Source: Streptomyces varsoviensis
Lineage (GTDB): Bacteria; Actinomycetota; Actinomycetes; Streptomycetales; Streptomycetaceae
DNA: 64,000 nt
Assembly (NCBI RefSeq): GCF_000718635.1
Contig: NZ_JOBF01000009.1
Coordinates: 171,042-235,041 of the forward strand
Direction: 5' to 3'
Below are positions 45,665 through 53,756 of this stretch, piece by piece; the stretch's first letter is position 1, and every line of letters begins with the position of its first letter. Below the pieces are notes generated by a model. It saw only the letters and a program-made list of their open reading frames with translations, ran no database searches and was not told the origin of the DNA. A program made the translations under genes and the position numbers.

Positions 45665-47227
45665 GTGAACACCACCGTGCTGATCGTGGGAGGCGGCCCC
45701 GCCGGCCTGACGCTGGGCTGCTCGCTCGCCCGGTCCGGAGTGGCCGTACGGATCATCGAGAAGTCCCCCGAGTTCCCCCGGGGCTCCCGCGGCAAGGGCC
45801 TCAACCAGCGCAGCCGCGAACTCCTCGCCGGCCTCGGACTGGACGAGGAACTGGCGGCGGTGGGGACCGAGCACATCGTGCTGCGCAAGTACGTCGGCGG
45901 CGTGCCCGTCGAGGACAGCCGCTCCGGGGACCCCGAGGCGGCGCGGCCCGGCGTCCCGTACTCCAGCGGGCTGCTGCTGCCGCAGTGGCGCGTCGAGGAC
46001 GCGCTGCGCGGCAAGCTCGCCGAGTACGGGGTGCGGGTCGAACTCGGCTGCGAGCTGACCGGCTTCACGCAGGACGAGCACGGCGTGCGGGCCACGCTCG
46101 CCGACGGACGGACCATCGAGGCGGACTACCTGGCCGGGTGCGACGGCGGCAAGAGCGTCGTGCGCAAGGCGCTGGGCGCGCGCTTCGAGGGGGAGACGGC
46201 GGCCGAGGAGATGATGATCATCGGCGATGTCGAGGCGGACGGCCTCGACCGGGGCTACTGGCACCAGTGGTTCGGCGAGGGCGCCGGGGTCCTGCTCTGC
46301 CCGTTCCGCGGCACCTCGCACTGGCAGTTCCAAGGGGCGGCCGGCACGGACGAGCGGGGCAGGCTCCCCGAGCCGACGCTGGAGGTCTTCCAGGACCTCT
46401 TCGACCGCGTCGCCGGCGTTCCGGGCGTACGGCTCGCCAATCCGACGTGGCGGTCCACGTACCGCGTCAACGTCCGCATGGCCGACCGCTTCCGCGAGGG
46501 CCGGGTCTTCATCGTCGGGGACGCGGCGCACGTGCACTCCATAGCGGGCGGCCTCGGCATGAACACCGGCATCCAGGACGCCTTCAACCTCGGCTGGAAG
46601 CTCGCGCTGGTCACCGGCGGCCACGCGGGGCCCGGCCTGCTCGACACGTACGAGGAGGAGCGGCTGCCCATCGCCGCGTGGACGCTGAAGACCAGCAACG
46701 AGGGCCTGCGCCGGATCATGGAGGGGGCAGGGGAGGGCCGTTTCGGCACGGACGTGGGCGCGAGCGCCGAGACCAGCACTCTGGGGGTCGGCTACCGCTG
46801 GAGCTCCCTGTCCGGCGGCGCGGGGGAGCGGGCGGCGGCGGGCGGCGGGCTCGCGGCGGGCGACCGGGCCCCGGACGCGCCCTGCCGGGACGCGGCGACC
46901 GGCCGGCCGGTGCGGCTCTTCGAGCGGTTCGCGGGCCCCTGGCACACGCTCCTCGGCTTCGGCCCCGACAGCGCCGAAGCGCTGGCCAGGGCGGGGGAGG
47001 AGTACGCGGGACCGCTGCGCACGTGCCTGATCGACGGCGGCCTGGACGGGCTCGACGACCACGAGGGGCACGCCCGCGCCGCGTACGGAATGGAGAGCGG
47101 CGGAGTCGTGCTCGTACGACCCGACGACTACGTCGCGTTGCGGCTGCCGGGGGACACGGGGGAGGCGGGGAACGCCGGGGAGCAGGGGGCTGTGGTGGCG
47201 GACTACCTGCGGCGCCTCGGTCGCTGA
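45665..47227 (+). CDS. FAD-dependent aromatic monooxygenase (PheA/TfdB type)
   Basis: A 520-residue flavoprotein hydroxylase. The N-terminal FAD motif is VLIVGGGPAGLTLGCSLARSG. The NADPH/FAD motif DG sits in LAGCDGGKSVVRKALG, and the second FAD motif is RVFIVGDAAHVHSIAGGLGMNTGIQDAFNLGWKLA. A C-terminal thioredoxin-like domain (about residues 370-510) is typical of phenol and polyketide hydroxylases. I start at GTG 45665, with GGAAGGA 6 bases ahead; longer frames begin with non-conserved residues. Regulated, by position, by the divergent TetR protein. Aromatic degradation or antibiotic-type hydroxylation are both possible. Confidence 0.92.
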   Translation: MNTTVLIVGGGPAGLTLGCSLARSGVAVRIIEKSPEFPRGSRGKGLNQRSRELLAGLGLDEELAAVGTEHIVLRKYVGGVPVEDSRSGDPEAARPGVPYSSGLLLPQWRVEDALRGKLAEYGVRVELGCELTGFTQDEHGVRATLADGRTIEADYLAGCDGGKSVVRKALGARFEGETAAEEMMIIGDVEADGLDRGYWHQWFGEGAGVLLCPFRGTSHWQFQGAAGTDERGRLPEPTLEVFQDLFDRVAGVPGVRLANPTWRSTYRVNVRMADRFREGRVFIVGDAAHVHSIAGGLGMNTGIQDAFNLGWKLALVTGGHAGPGLLDTYEEERLPIAAWTLKTSNEGLRRIMEGAGEGRFGTDVGASAETSTLGVGYRWSSLSGGAGERAAAGGGLAAGDRAPDAPCRDAATGRPVRLFERFAGPWHTLLGFGPDSAEALARAGEEYAGPLRTCLIDGGLDGLDDHEGHARAAYGMESGGVVLVRPDDYVALRLPGDTGEAGNAGEQGAVVADYLRRLGR

Positions 47228-47368
47228 CTGCCGGTTCCGGGGAGGCGCGTCCGTGCGGGAGGAGGTGCTTCCGCTTCCAGGGAGGCGCATCCGCGTGCGA
47301 GGGGGCGCTTCCGGTTCGTGGGGAGCGCGGGGGGTTTCGTGGGGGCGCGGGCGGGGGATGGGAGACCC

Positions 47369-49759
47369 GTGGCGCCACCGCGCACCCCCTGGTCCCGGCG
47401 CGGCCTGCTGGCCGCGCTGAGCGCCACCGCCCTCATCCTCCCCGTGGCCCAACGGGCCCACGCCGCCGACGAGTTCGGCGAGTTGCGCGACCGCTGGCGC
47501 GCCCTCCTCCTCGGCACCGGCTTCGACCCCGCCGCCGAGCCGTACGCCGGCCGGCTGCGCCGCCTCGGCGACCAGGCCCGTACGTACCGCGCGACAATGC
47601 GGCCCGCCGCCGCGTCCCTGTGGGCCGACGCCCCGTACGACCCGCCCGCCGGCATCACCCTCAGCTACAGCCGCCTGCGCGCCATGGCCGAGGCGTACGC
47701 CCAGCCCGGCACCGGGCTCACCGGCGACCCCGCGCTCGCCGCCGACATCGCGACCGGACTCGGCCATCTCTACACGACGGTCTACAACCCGGGCACCACC
47801 CGGTACGGCAACTGGTGGGAATGGCAGATCGGCAGCCCCCGCCTCCTCCTCGACACCCTCACCCTCGTGTACGGGCAGGTCGCGGAAGAGCGGCGGGCCG
47901 AACAGCTCGCCGCCGTCGACCACTTCGTCCCCGACGCCATGCTCGGCGACTACACCGGCACGAGCACCGGCGCCAACCGCGTCGACCTCTGCCGCGTCGT
48001 CGCGCTGCGCGGCATGCTCGGCGCGGCCCCCGCGAAGCTCGCGCTCGCCCGCGACGCGCTCTCCCCCGTCTTCCCGTATGTGACCAGGGGCGACGGCCTC
48101 TATGCCGACGGCTCCTTCGTGCAGCACACCTGGGTCGCGTACTCCGGCACGTACGGCTATGTCCTCCTCGACGGCCTCGGCCGGCTCTTCACGCTGCTGC
48201 GCGGCTCCCGCTGGGAGGTGACCGACCCCCGGCGGCAGATCATCCACGACAGCGTGGAGCGCGCGTACGCCCCGCTCCTCCACAACGGGCTGATGATGGA
48301 CAGCGTCTCCGGGCGCGCCGTCAGCCGGGGCGTGCAGAGCGCCGACGCCGACCGGCTCGCGCAGAGCGACCACCAGCGCGGACATCTCCTGCTGGCGGCC
48401 ATCGCGCTGCTCGCCGGGGGCGCGAGCGCGGCGGAGCGGGACCGCTGGCACGCCATGATCAGGGGCTGGATCGCCCGCGACACCAGCGATCCGGTCCGCG
48501 ACGACCCGCAGTTCGGCGTCGCCGACCTGGCCCGGCTCGCGGCCGTCGCCGACGGGGCGGGCGGGGCCGCGCCCGAGCCCGTCGGACACCGGCTCTTCGC
48601 CGCCATGGACCGCGCCGTGCACCGCCGCCCCGGCTGGGCCGCGAACATCGCCATGGCCTCCCACCGGATCGCGTACTACGAGAACGGCAACGGCGAGCAC
48701 CCGCGCGGCTGGCACACCGGCGCCGGAATGCTCTACTGGTGGGGCGCGACCCACGGCGGCGACCAGTACACGGACGCCTTCTGGCCGACCGTCGACCCCT
48801 ACCGGCTGCCCGGCACCACCGTCTCCGCCAAGCGGCTCGCCGACAACGAGGGCGGCGGCTGGGGCGCGCCCAAACCCGCCGTGACGTGGGTGGGCGGGGC
48901 CACGGACGGCGAGTTCGCGGCCATCGGACAGCATCTGAAGGGGCTCTCCAGCACGCTGGAGGCGCGGAAGTCCTGGTTCTGCCTCGCGGACGCCGTGCTC
49001 TGCCTCGGCGCGGGCATCACCAGCCGCGACGGCGTGCCCGCCGAGACCATCGTCGACAACCGCGGTCTGGGCGCGGACGGCGGCGCCCAGCTCACCGTCG
49101 ACGGCGTGGCCCAGCCGTCCGCGCCGGGCTGGAGCAAGACGTTCCACCACGCCCGCTGGGCGCACCTGGACGGACACGGCGGCTATGTCTTCCCCGGTGA
49201 CTTCACCGGGGGCGGGCGGCTGCGCGCGCTGCGCGAGGACCGTACGGGCTCCTGGCGCGACATCAATGCCGGCGGCGTCCCCGACCCCCTCACCCGCCGC
49301 TACCTCACCCTGTGGTTCGACCACGGCACGGACCCCGCCGACGCCGCGTACGCCTACCTGCTGATGCCCGGCGCGAGCCCCCGCACCGTCGCGGCCCGCG
49401 CCGCCGACCCCGCCTGGCTGACGCTCCTCGCCAACACCCCCGACCGGCAGGGCGTCTCGGTCCCCTCGCTCGGCGTCACCGCCGTCAACTTCTGGCGCGC
49501 CGCCACCGCCGGCCCCCTCACCACCACGGCCCCCGCCAGCATCCTGGCCCGCCGCCACGCCCGCACCACCACCCTCCACCTGGCCGCCCCGACCCGCGAC
49601 GGCGCGCCCTTCGAGATCACCTGGACCCGGCCCGTACGGCGGGTGACCGCCCACGACCCCACGGTCGAGGTCCTCGCCACCGGCCGCGCACTGCGCCTGC
49701 GCGTCACCCCGGGCACGGCCTGCGCCACGCACTCCTGCACGGTCGAGGCGGGCTGGTAG
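47369..49759 (+). CDS. Secreted polysaccharide lyase family 8 (hyaluronate/chondroitin/xanthan lyase-like)
   Basis: A 796-residue exported lyase. A TAT-type signal (SRRGLLAALSATALILPVAQRAHA) begins the protein from GTG 47369, behind GGGAG. The alpha-toroid domain shows the family's catalytic set: Asn in RYGNWWEWQIGSPR, His and Tyr in FVQHTWVAYSGTYG, and Arg in SGRAVSRG. Beta-sandwich domains follow from about residue 400, with NGEHPRGWHTGAGM and WSKTFHHARWAHLDG. It should cleave acidic polysaccharides by beta-elimination. The exact polymer is uncertain. Before it, 47228-47368 holds degenerate GGGAGGCGC repeats. Confidence 0.9.
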   Translation: MAPPRTPWSRRGLLAALSATALILPVAQRAHAADEFGELRDRWRALLLGTGFDPAAEPYAGRLRRLGDQARTYRATMRPAAASLWADAPYDPPAGITLSYSRLRAMAEAYAQPGTGLTGDPALAADIATGLGHLYTTVYNPGTTRYGNWWEWQIGSPRLLLDTLTLVYGQVAEERRAEQLAAVDHFVPDAMLGDYTGTSTGANRVDLCRVVALRGMLGAAPAKLALARDALSPVFPYVTRGDGLYADGSFVQHTWVAYSGTYGYVLLDGLGRLFTLLRGSRWEVTDPRRQIIHDSVERAYAPLLHNGLMMDSVSGRAVSRGVQSADADRLAQSDHQRGHLLLAAIALLAGGASAAERDRWHAMIRGWIARDTSDPVRDDPQFGVADLARLAAVADGAGGAAPEPVGHRLFAAMDRAVHRRPGWAANIAMASHRIAYYENGNGEHPRGWHTGAGMLYWWGATHGGDQYTDAFWPTVDPYRLPGTTVSAKRLADNEGGGWGAPKPAVTWVGGATDGEFAAIGQHLKGLSSTLEARKSWFCLADAVLCLGAGITSRDGVPAETIVDNRGLGADGGAQLTVDGVAQPSAPGWSKTFHHARWAHLDGHGGYVFPGDFTGGGRLRALREDRTGSWRDINAGGVPDPLTRRYLTLWFDHGTDPADAAYAYLLMPGASPRTVAARAADPAWLTLLANTPDRQGVSVPSLGVTAVNFWRAATAGPLTTTAPASILARRHARTTTLHLAAPTRDGAPFEITWTRPVRRVTAHDPTVEVLATGRALRLRVTPGTACATHSCTVEAGW

Positions 49760-49821
49760 CCGACCGGACGTGGCGTGCCGATACGGTTCCGCGGCAGCGG
49801 TGTCACCCGCCGCAGCCACCC

Positions 49822-49995
49822 CGCGTACGCGAGCTGTACGCGAACGTGTCAGCCTATGACGCGACCTACGTCGCCCTCGCCGAGGGATACGACGTCCCGT
49901 TGGTGACCACCGACGGGCGGCTTGCCCGGTCAGGGCGGGGGAAGTGCGCGTTCGAGGTGTTCGACGAGGCGGCGGTGGGTGCGGGGCGGGGCTGA
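49822..49995 (+). pseudogene. Remnant of a VapC-type PIN-domain toxin gene
   Basis: The frame RVRELYANVSAYDATYVALA, then GYDVPLVTTDGRLARS to TGA 49993, matches the last ~55 residues of VapC toxins. It includes the conserved Ser-x-x-Asp-x-x-Tyr-x-x-x-Ala helix and the TTD-x-x-(L/F)-A strand. The N-terminal half, with the first catalytic Asp and Glu, is missing; upstream bases belong to the lyase gene end. No VapB antitoxin is present. GTG 49846 could start a 49-residue piece, but it would not be an active nuclease. Confidence 0.7.
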
Positions 49996-50195
49996 CCGGG
50001 AGTGGGGGTCAAGTCCGGCATCCTACGGCTCGGCGGGCCGAGCTTTGTGGGGTAGCGACAGATCACGGCCCCCGATCCGGAGTGGTGGGAGGTGCTCCGC
50101 TGTGTACTTCTGTGCTGCCTGCCCACGAAACGGGGCGCGACGTTGTACGAAAGCAACATGTAGTTCCATGGCCCCGGCCACGTACCGTCGATGTC

Positions 50196-51779
50196 ATGAG
50201 CAATCTCGAAGGGGCGCCCGTAGAGGCGAGTGACGTCCGTGGGCGCGTCGCCGAGCTGCACGCGATCCGTGAGCAGGTCCGTCGCGGGCCCAGCGACCGG
50301 GCGACGGAGGCCCAGAAGGCCAAGGGGAAGCTGACCGCTCGCGAGCGCATCGACCTGCTGCTGGACCCCGGCTCCTTCAACGAGGTCGAGCCGCTGCGCC
50401 GGCACCGCGCCACCGGGTTCGGCCTGGAGGCGAAGAAGCCGTACACCGACGGCGTGATCACGGGCTGGGGCACCGTCGAGGGCCGTACCGTCTTCGTCTA
50501 CGCACACGACTTCCGGATCTTCGGCGGCGCCCTGGGCGAGGCCCACGCCACGAAGATCCACAAGATCATGGACAAGGCGATCGCCGCGGGCGCGCCCCTG
50601 GTGTCGCTGAACGACGGCGCGGGCGCCCGCATCCAGGAGGGCGTCTCGGCGCTCGCCGGCTACGGCGGCATCTTCCAGCGCAACACCCGCGCCTCCGGCG
50701 TCATCCCGCAGATCTCCGTGATGCTCGGCCCGTGCGCCGGCGGCGCCGCCTACAGCCCGGCCCTGACCGACTTCGTCTTCATGGTCCGCGAGACCTCGCA
50801 GATGTTCATCACCGGCCCGGACGTGGTGCAGGCCGTCACCGGCGAGAAGGTCACGCAGAACGGGCTGGGCGGCGCGGACGTGCACGCCGAGACGTCGGGC
50901 GTGGCGCACTTCGCCTACGACGACGAGGAGACCTGCCTCGAAGAGGTGCGCTTCCTCCTGTCGATGCTGCCGCAGAACAACCGCGAGAACCCGCCGGTCG
51001 CCGAGTCCCAGGACCCCGCCGACCGGCTCGGCGAGGCGCTGCTGGACCTGGTGCCGGCCGACGGCAACCGCCCGTACGACATGCGCAAGGTCATCGAGGA
51101 ACTGGTCGACGACGGCGAGTTCCTGGAGGTCCACGAGCGCTGGGCCACCAACATCCTGTGCACTCTGGCCCGCCTCGACGGCCAGGTCGTCGGCATCGTC
51201 GCCAACCAGCCGCAGTCGCTGGCCGGCGTGCTGGACATCGAGGCGTCCGAGAAGGCCGCCCGGTTCATCCAGATGTGCGATGCTTTCAATATCCCGATCG
51301 TCACGCTGCTGGACGTACCCGGCTTCCTGCCCGGCGTCGACCAGGAGCACGGCGGGATCATCCGGCACGGCGCCAAGCTGCTGTACGCGTACTGCAACGC
51401 CACCGTGCCGCGGATCTCGGTGATCCTGCGCAAGGCCTACGGCGGCGCGTACATCGTCATGGACTCCCAGTCCATCGGCGCGGACCTGACCTACGCCTGG
51501 CCGACCAACGAGATCGCGGTCATGGGCGCCGAGGGCGCGGCCAACGTGATCTTCCGCAAGCAGATCGCCGAGGCGGACGACCCCGAGGCCATGCGGGCGC
51601 GCATGGTCAAGGAGTACAAGTCCGAGCTGATGCACCCCTACTACGCCGCCGAGCGCGGCCTGGTCGACGACGTCATCGACCCGGTCGAGACCCGCCAGGT
51701 CCTCATCAGGTCCCTGGCGATGCTCGCCGCCAAACACGCCGACCTGCCGTCCCGCAAGCACGGCAACCCGCCGCAGTAA
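50196..51779 (+). CDS. accB: Acyl-CoA carboxylase carboxyltransferase (beta) subunit
   Basis: A 527-residue carboxyltransferase that moves CO2 from biotin to acetyl-, propionyl- or butyryl-CoA. Oxyanion-hole glycines are seen in MLGPCAGGAAYSPALTDF and LRKAYGGAYIVMDSQ. Residue 420 is Ile (GGAYIVMD), which in S. coelicolor marks AccB, able to use acetyl-CoA, against Asp422 of PccB; the numbering coincides. The biotin-carrying alpha subunit is not in the window. The small epsilon subunit gene follows by 76 bases. No strong ribosome-binding site precedes ATG 50196. The product feeds malonyl-CoA for fatty acids and polyketides. Confidence 0.95.
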   Translation: MSNLEGAPVEASDVRGRVAELHAIREQVRRGPSDRATEAQKAKGKLTARERIDLLLDPGSFNEVEPLRRHRATGFGLEAKKPYTDGVITGWGTVEGRTVFVYAHDFRIFGGALGEAHATKIHKIMDKAIAAGAPLVSLNDGAGARIQEGVSALAGYGGIFQRNTRASGVIPQISVMLGPCAGGAAYSPALTDFVFMVRETSQMFITGPDVVQAVTGEKVTQNGLGGADVHAETSGVAHFAYDDEETCLEEVRFLLSMLPQNNRENPPVAESQDPADRLGEALLDLVPADGNRPYDMRKVIEELVDDGEFLEVHERWATNILCTLARLDGQVVGIVANQPQSLAGVLDIEASEKAARFIQMCDAFNIPIVTLLDVPGFLPGVDQEHGGIIRHGAKLLYAYCNATVPRISVILRKAYGGAYIVMDSQSIGADLTYAWPTNEIAVMGAEGAANVIFRKQIAEADDPEAMRARMVKEYKSELMHPYYAAERGLVDDVIDPVETRQVLIRSLAMLAAKHADLPSRKHGNPPQ

Positions 51780-51855
51780 GCCGCGGCCGGCCGCACACAG
51801 CCGCAGCCCGTCGCACTCAGTCGCAGCCAGCCGCAGTAATGGAGACGAACCGGAC

Positions 51856-52062
51856 ATGAGCACTCCCACAGACGCCGTCGTACGCGTGGAGAAGGGCGAG
51901 GCCGACGCCGAGGAGCTGGCCGCCGTCACCGCGGTCCTCCTCGCCCGTGCCGCCGCCGACCGGGGCCGCGCGAACCTGCCCCGCCCGCGCCGCACCACCG
52001 CGGGCTGGCGCCGCCTGGAGCGCACGCCCGGCTTCCGGGCGCCGCACAGTTGGCAGGGCTGA
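51856..52062 (+). CDS. accE: Acyl-CoA carboxylase epsilon subunit
   Basis: A 68-residue subunit that stabilises and stimulates the carboxylase complex in actinobacteria. The N-terminal helix (VVRVEKGEADAEELAAVTAVLLARAA) and the C-terminal W-rich region (TAGWRRLERTPGFRAPHSWQG) are characteristic. Start ATG has GGAGACGAACC ahead. It is in an operon with accB, and a very strong hairpin follows. Confidence 0.93.
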   Translation: MSTPTDAVVRVEKGEADAEELAAVTAVLLARAAADRGRANLPRPRRTTAGWRRLERTPGFRAPHSWQG

Positions 52063-52066
52063 CTTC

Positions 52067-52125
52067 TTCGCTACGGGCAGGAGCCCCGCACACATCGCGT
52101 GTGCGGGGCTCCTGCCCGTAGCGAG
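52067..52125. terminator. accBE terminator with at least 24-bp perfect stem
   Basis: Bases 52070-52093 pair exactly with 52099-52122 around ATCGC, and the stem extends two more pairs outward. It lies between convergent accE and the MFS gene and probably ends both transcripts. Confidence 0.9.
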
Positions 52126-52132
52126 GGGCTGT

Positions 52133-53455
52133 TCAGGCGCTCGCCGGCGCCGGCTCGGCCTCCTGAGGCGGCGTCTCGGGAGCGACGCGGGCCGTGCTGC
52201 CCTCCGGCAGCTTGAGGAACACCATCGTGAGCACCGAGGCGAGCACGTACAGCGCGGCGAAGATGATGACCACCCCGGCGGGGCCCACCGGCCCGAGGAA
52301 GAGGCTGACGATCGCGGGGCCGACGAAGGCCGCGCCGCCCGCGCCCAGGTTGAGCAGGGCCATCGCGCCCGCCTTGTTCTCGGGGGCCAGGTTGGGGACC
52401 AGCGCCGAGATGGGCACGAACCCGGCGAGCGCGACGCCGTAGAGCATCCCGACCACGATGGCCACCCAGTAGCGGTCGCCGACGGCCAGCGGCACGAAGT
52501 ACAGCATCAGGGTGGTGACCGCGCAGCCCAGGCCGCCGAACGTGGCGATCGTGCGCTGCCAGCCGATCCGGTCGCCGATCGCGCCGAAGACGAGGTTGAA
52601 GATCACGTTGGTGCCGTAGATGACGGCGAGCAGCGTCAGCCAGCCGCCCTCGCCGAAGCCGATCCGGTCCCCGAAGAACGTCGGCAGGAAGACCAGGAAG
52701 CCGAACTCCGGCGCGGTGTTGATGATGCGCACCACGCAGGCGACGGCGACGCGGGGGTTCTGCCAGATGATGGCGAGGCTCGACGTCAGCCGCTGCACGG
52801 GCTGCGCGTCGGGCGGGGCGAGCCGCGTGAAGCCCGTGCGCTCCCGGACGCCGACCATGCAGATCACACCGCCCAGCGCGATGATGCCGAGCGCGATCCA
52901 CAAGGTGCCGAACTGGCCGAAGAGCGGGTTGGTGGTCCCGGCGACCAGGGAGCCGAGGGTCGGCAGGCCGCCCGTGAAGGCGACGTAGAACCAGCCGACG
53001 GCGGTGCCCAGCCGGGCCGGCGGGGTGGTGGCGGTGATCCACACCAGGAAGCCGAACGCGAAGAGCGGATAGCCGAAGCCGCGCAGCCCGTAGAAGACCA
53101 GCATCAGCGGGTAGTTCTCGCCGCCCAGGGCGAAGGCCAGGTAGAGGACGTCGAAGACGACCCAGACCACGAGGCCCAACTGCATCACCCGGCGCGGCCC
53201 CCAGAGGTCGGCCAGGGCGCCCGAGAGCCAGGACGCCACCATCACCGTGACGCCGTACGCGGTGATCACATACGAGGCGCGCACCTCGGTCCCGGCCCCG
53301 TGATCGGCCATGAACGGCGCGATGAAGCCCGACTCGACGCCGTCTCCGACCATGAAGAGCAGAACCCCGAGGAAGCCGAAGGCCAGGGGTTTGGGGATGC
53401 CCATGCGGTCGAGGAGCGACCGGTTGGCACCGGCCGGGGGGTGGGTGCTGACCAT
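52133..53455 (-). CDS. Polyol-type MFS permease (RbtT/DalT/CsbX-like)
   Basis: A 440-residue twelve-segment transporter. The N-terminal PKPLAFGFLGVLLFMVGDGVESGFIAPFM and the loop GALADLWGPRRVMQLG resemble the ribitol/arabitol permease branch of the MFS. The second half has GAIGDRIGWQRTIA. I start at ATG 53455 (GGAGG ahead); the open frame beyond it covers the intergenic region and has no support. It is divergent from the dihydroxyacetone-kinase-like gene and probably imports the polyol or ketose that the following enzymes use. The substrate is inferred from the cluster. Confidence 0.88.
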   Translation of the reverse strand: MVSTHPPAGANRSLLDRMGIPKPLAFGFLGVLLFMVGDGVESGFIAPFMADHGAGTEVRASYVITAYGVTVMVASWLSGALADLWGPRRVMQLGLVVWVVFDVLYLAFALGGENYPLMLVFYGLRGFGYPLFAFGFLVWITATTPPARLGTAVGWFYVAFTGGLPTLGSLVAGTTNPLFGQFGTLWIALGIIALGGVICMVGVRERTGFTRLAPPDAQPVQRLTSSLAIIWQNPRVAVACVVRIINTAPEFGFLVFLPTFFGDRIGFGEGGWLTLLAVIYGTNVIFNLVFGAIGDRIGWQRTIATFGGLGCAVTTLMLYFVPLAVGDRYWVAIVVGMLYGVALAGFVPISALVPNLAPENKAGAMALLNLGAGGAAFVGPAIVSLFLGPVGPAGVVIIFAALYVLASVLTMVFLKLPEGSTARVAPETPPQEAEPAPASA

Positions 53456-53546
53456 GTTGTGCCTCCGACGGAGCGGGGAGTTGGGAGCGGGGAACAGAGA
53501 GAGCGGTGAGGGGATCGAGGCTGAAAGCATCATCGACCCTGTTAAT

Positions 53547-53565
53547 TTCACACGCAAGATGTGAA
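53547..53565. promoter_or_regulatory. Candidate operator in divergent region: TTCACA-N7-TGTGAA
   Basis: A perfect inverted repeat of six bases with a seven-base spacer, in the AT-richest part of the 301-bp gap between the MFS gene and the kinase operon. It could bind the DeoR regulator of the cluster or a CRP-like protein. TGTGAAG recurs at 53748-53754 just before the kinase ATG. Confidence 0.5.
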
Positions 53566-53716
53566 GCAGAGATTTCTTTCGGCGGGGTTGCGGAGAGGTT
53601 CGGTCGCGGCTTCTGTGCAGGTGAAGCCGGTATCTGGCGGAATTTTCAGGGGGTTTCGGGTGGTTCGCTCCGACTGGAGCGAGGGTGAGAGGGGGGTGAC
53701 AGGCGTGCGAGATCGG

Positions 53717-53730
53717 TGTTAAATCAAACA
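53717..53730. promoter_or_regulatory. Candidate DeoR-type site before the kinase gene
   Basis: TGTTAAATCAAACA has TGTT/AACA ends, as in many DeoR-family operators, and lies 27 bases before ATG 53757, where a repressor would block transcription. Confidence 0.4.
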
Positions 53731-53756
53731 GCAGCGACGCGTAGGAGTGTGAAGTC

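Noticed and set aside
42779..49819. A 2346-residue open frame on the minus strand
   Set aside because: It is antisense to cimA, the monooxygenase and the lyase, has Arg/Gly/Val-rich shadow composition without any domain, and exists because high-GC coding strands rarely give stops in that frame.
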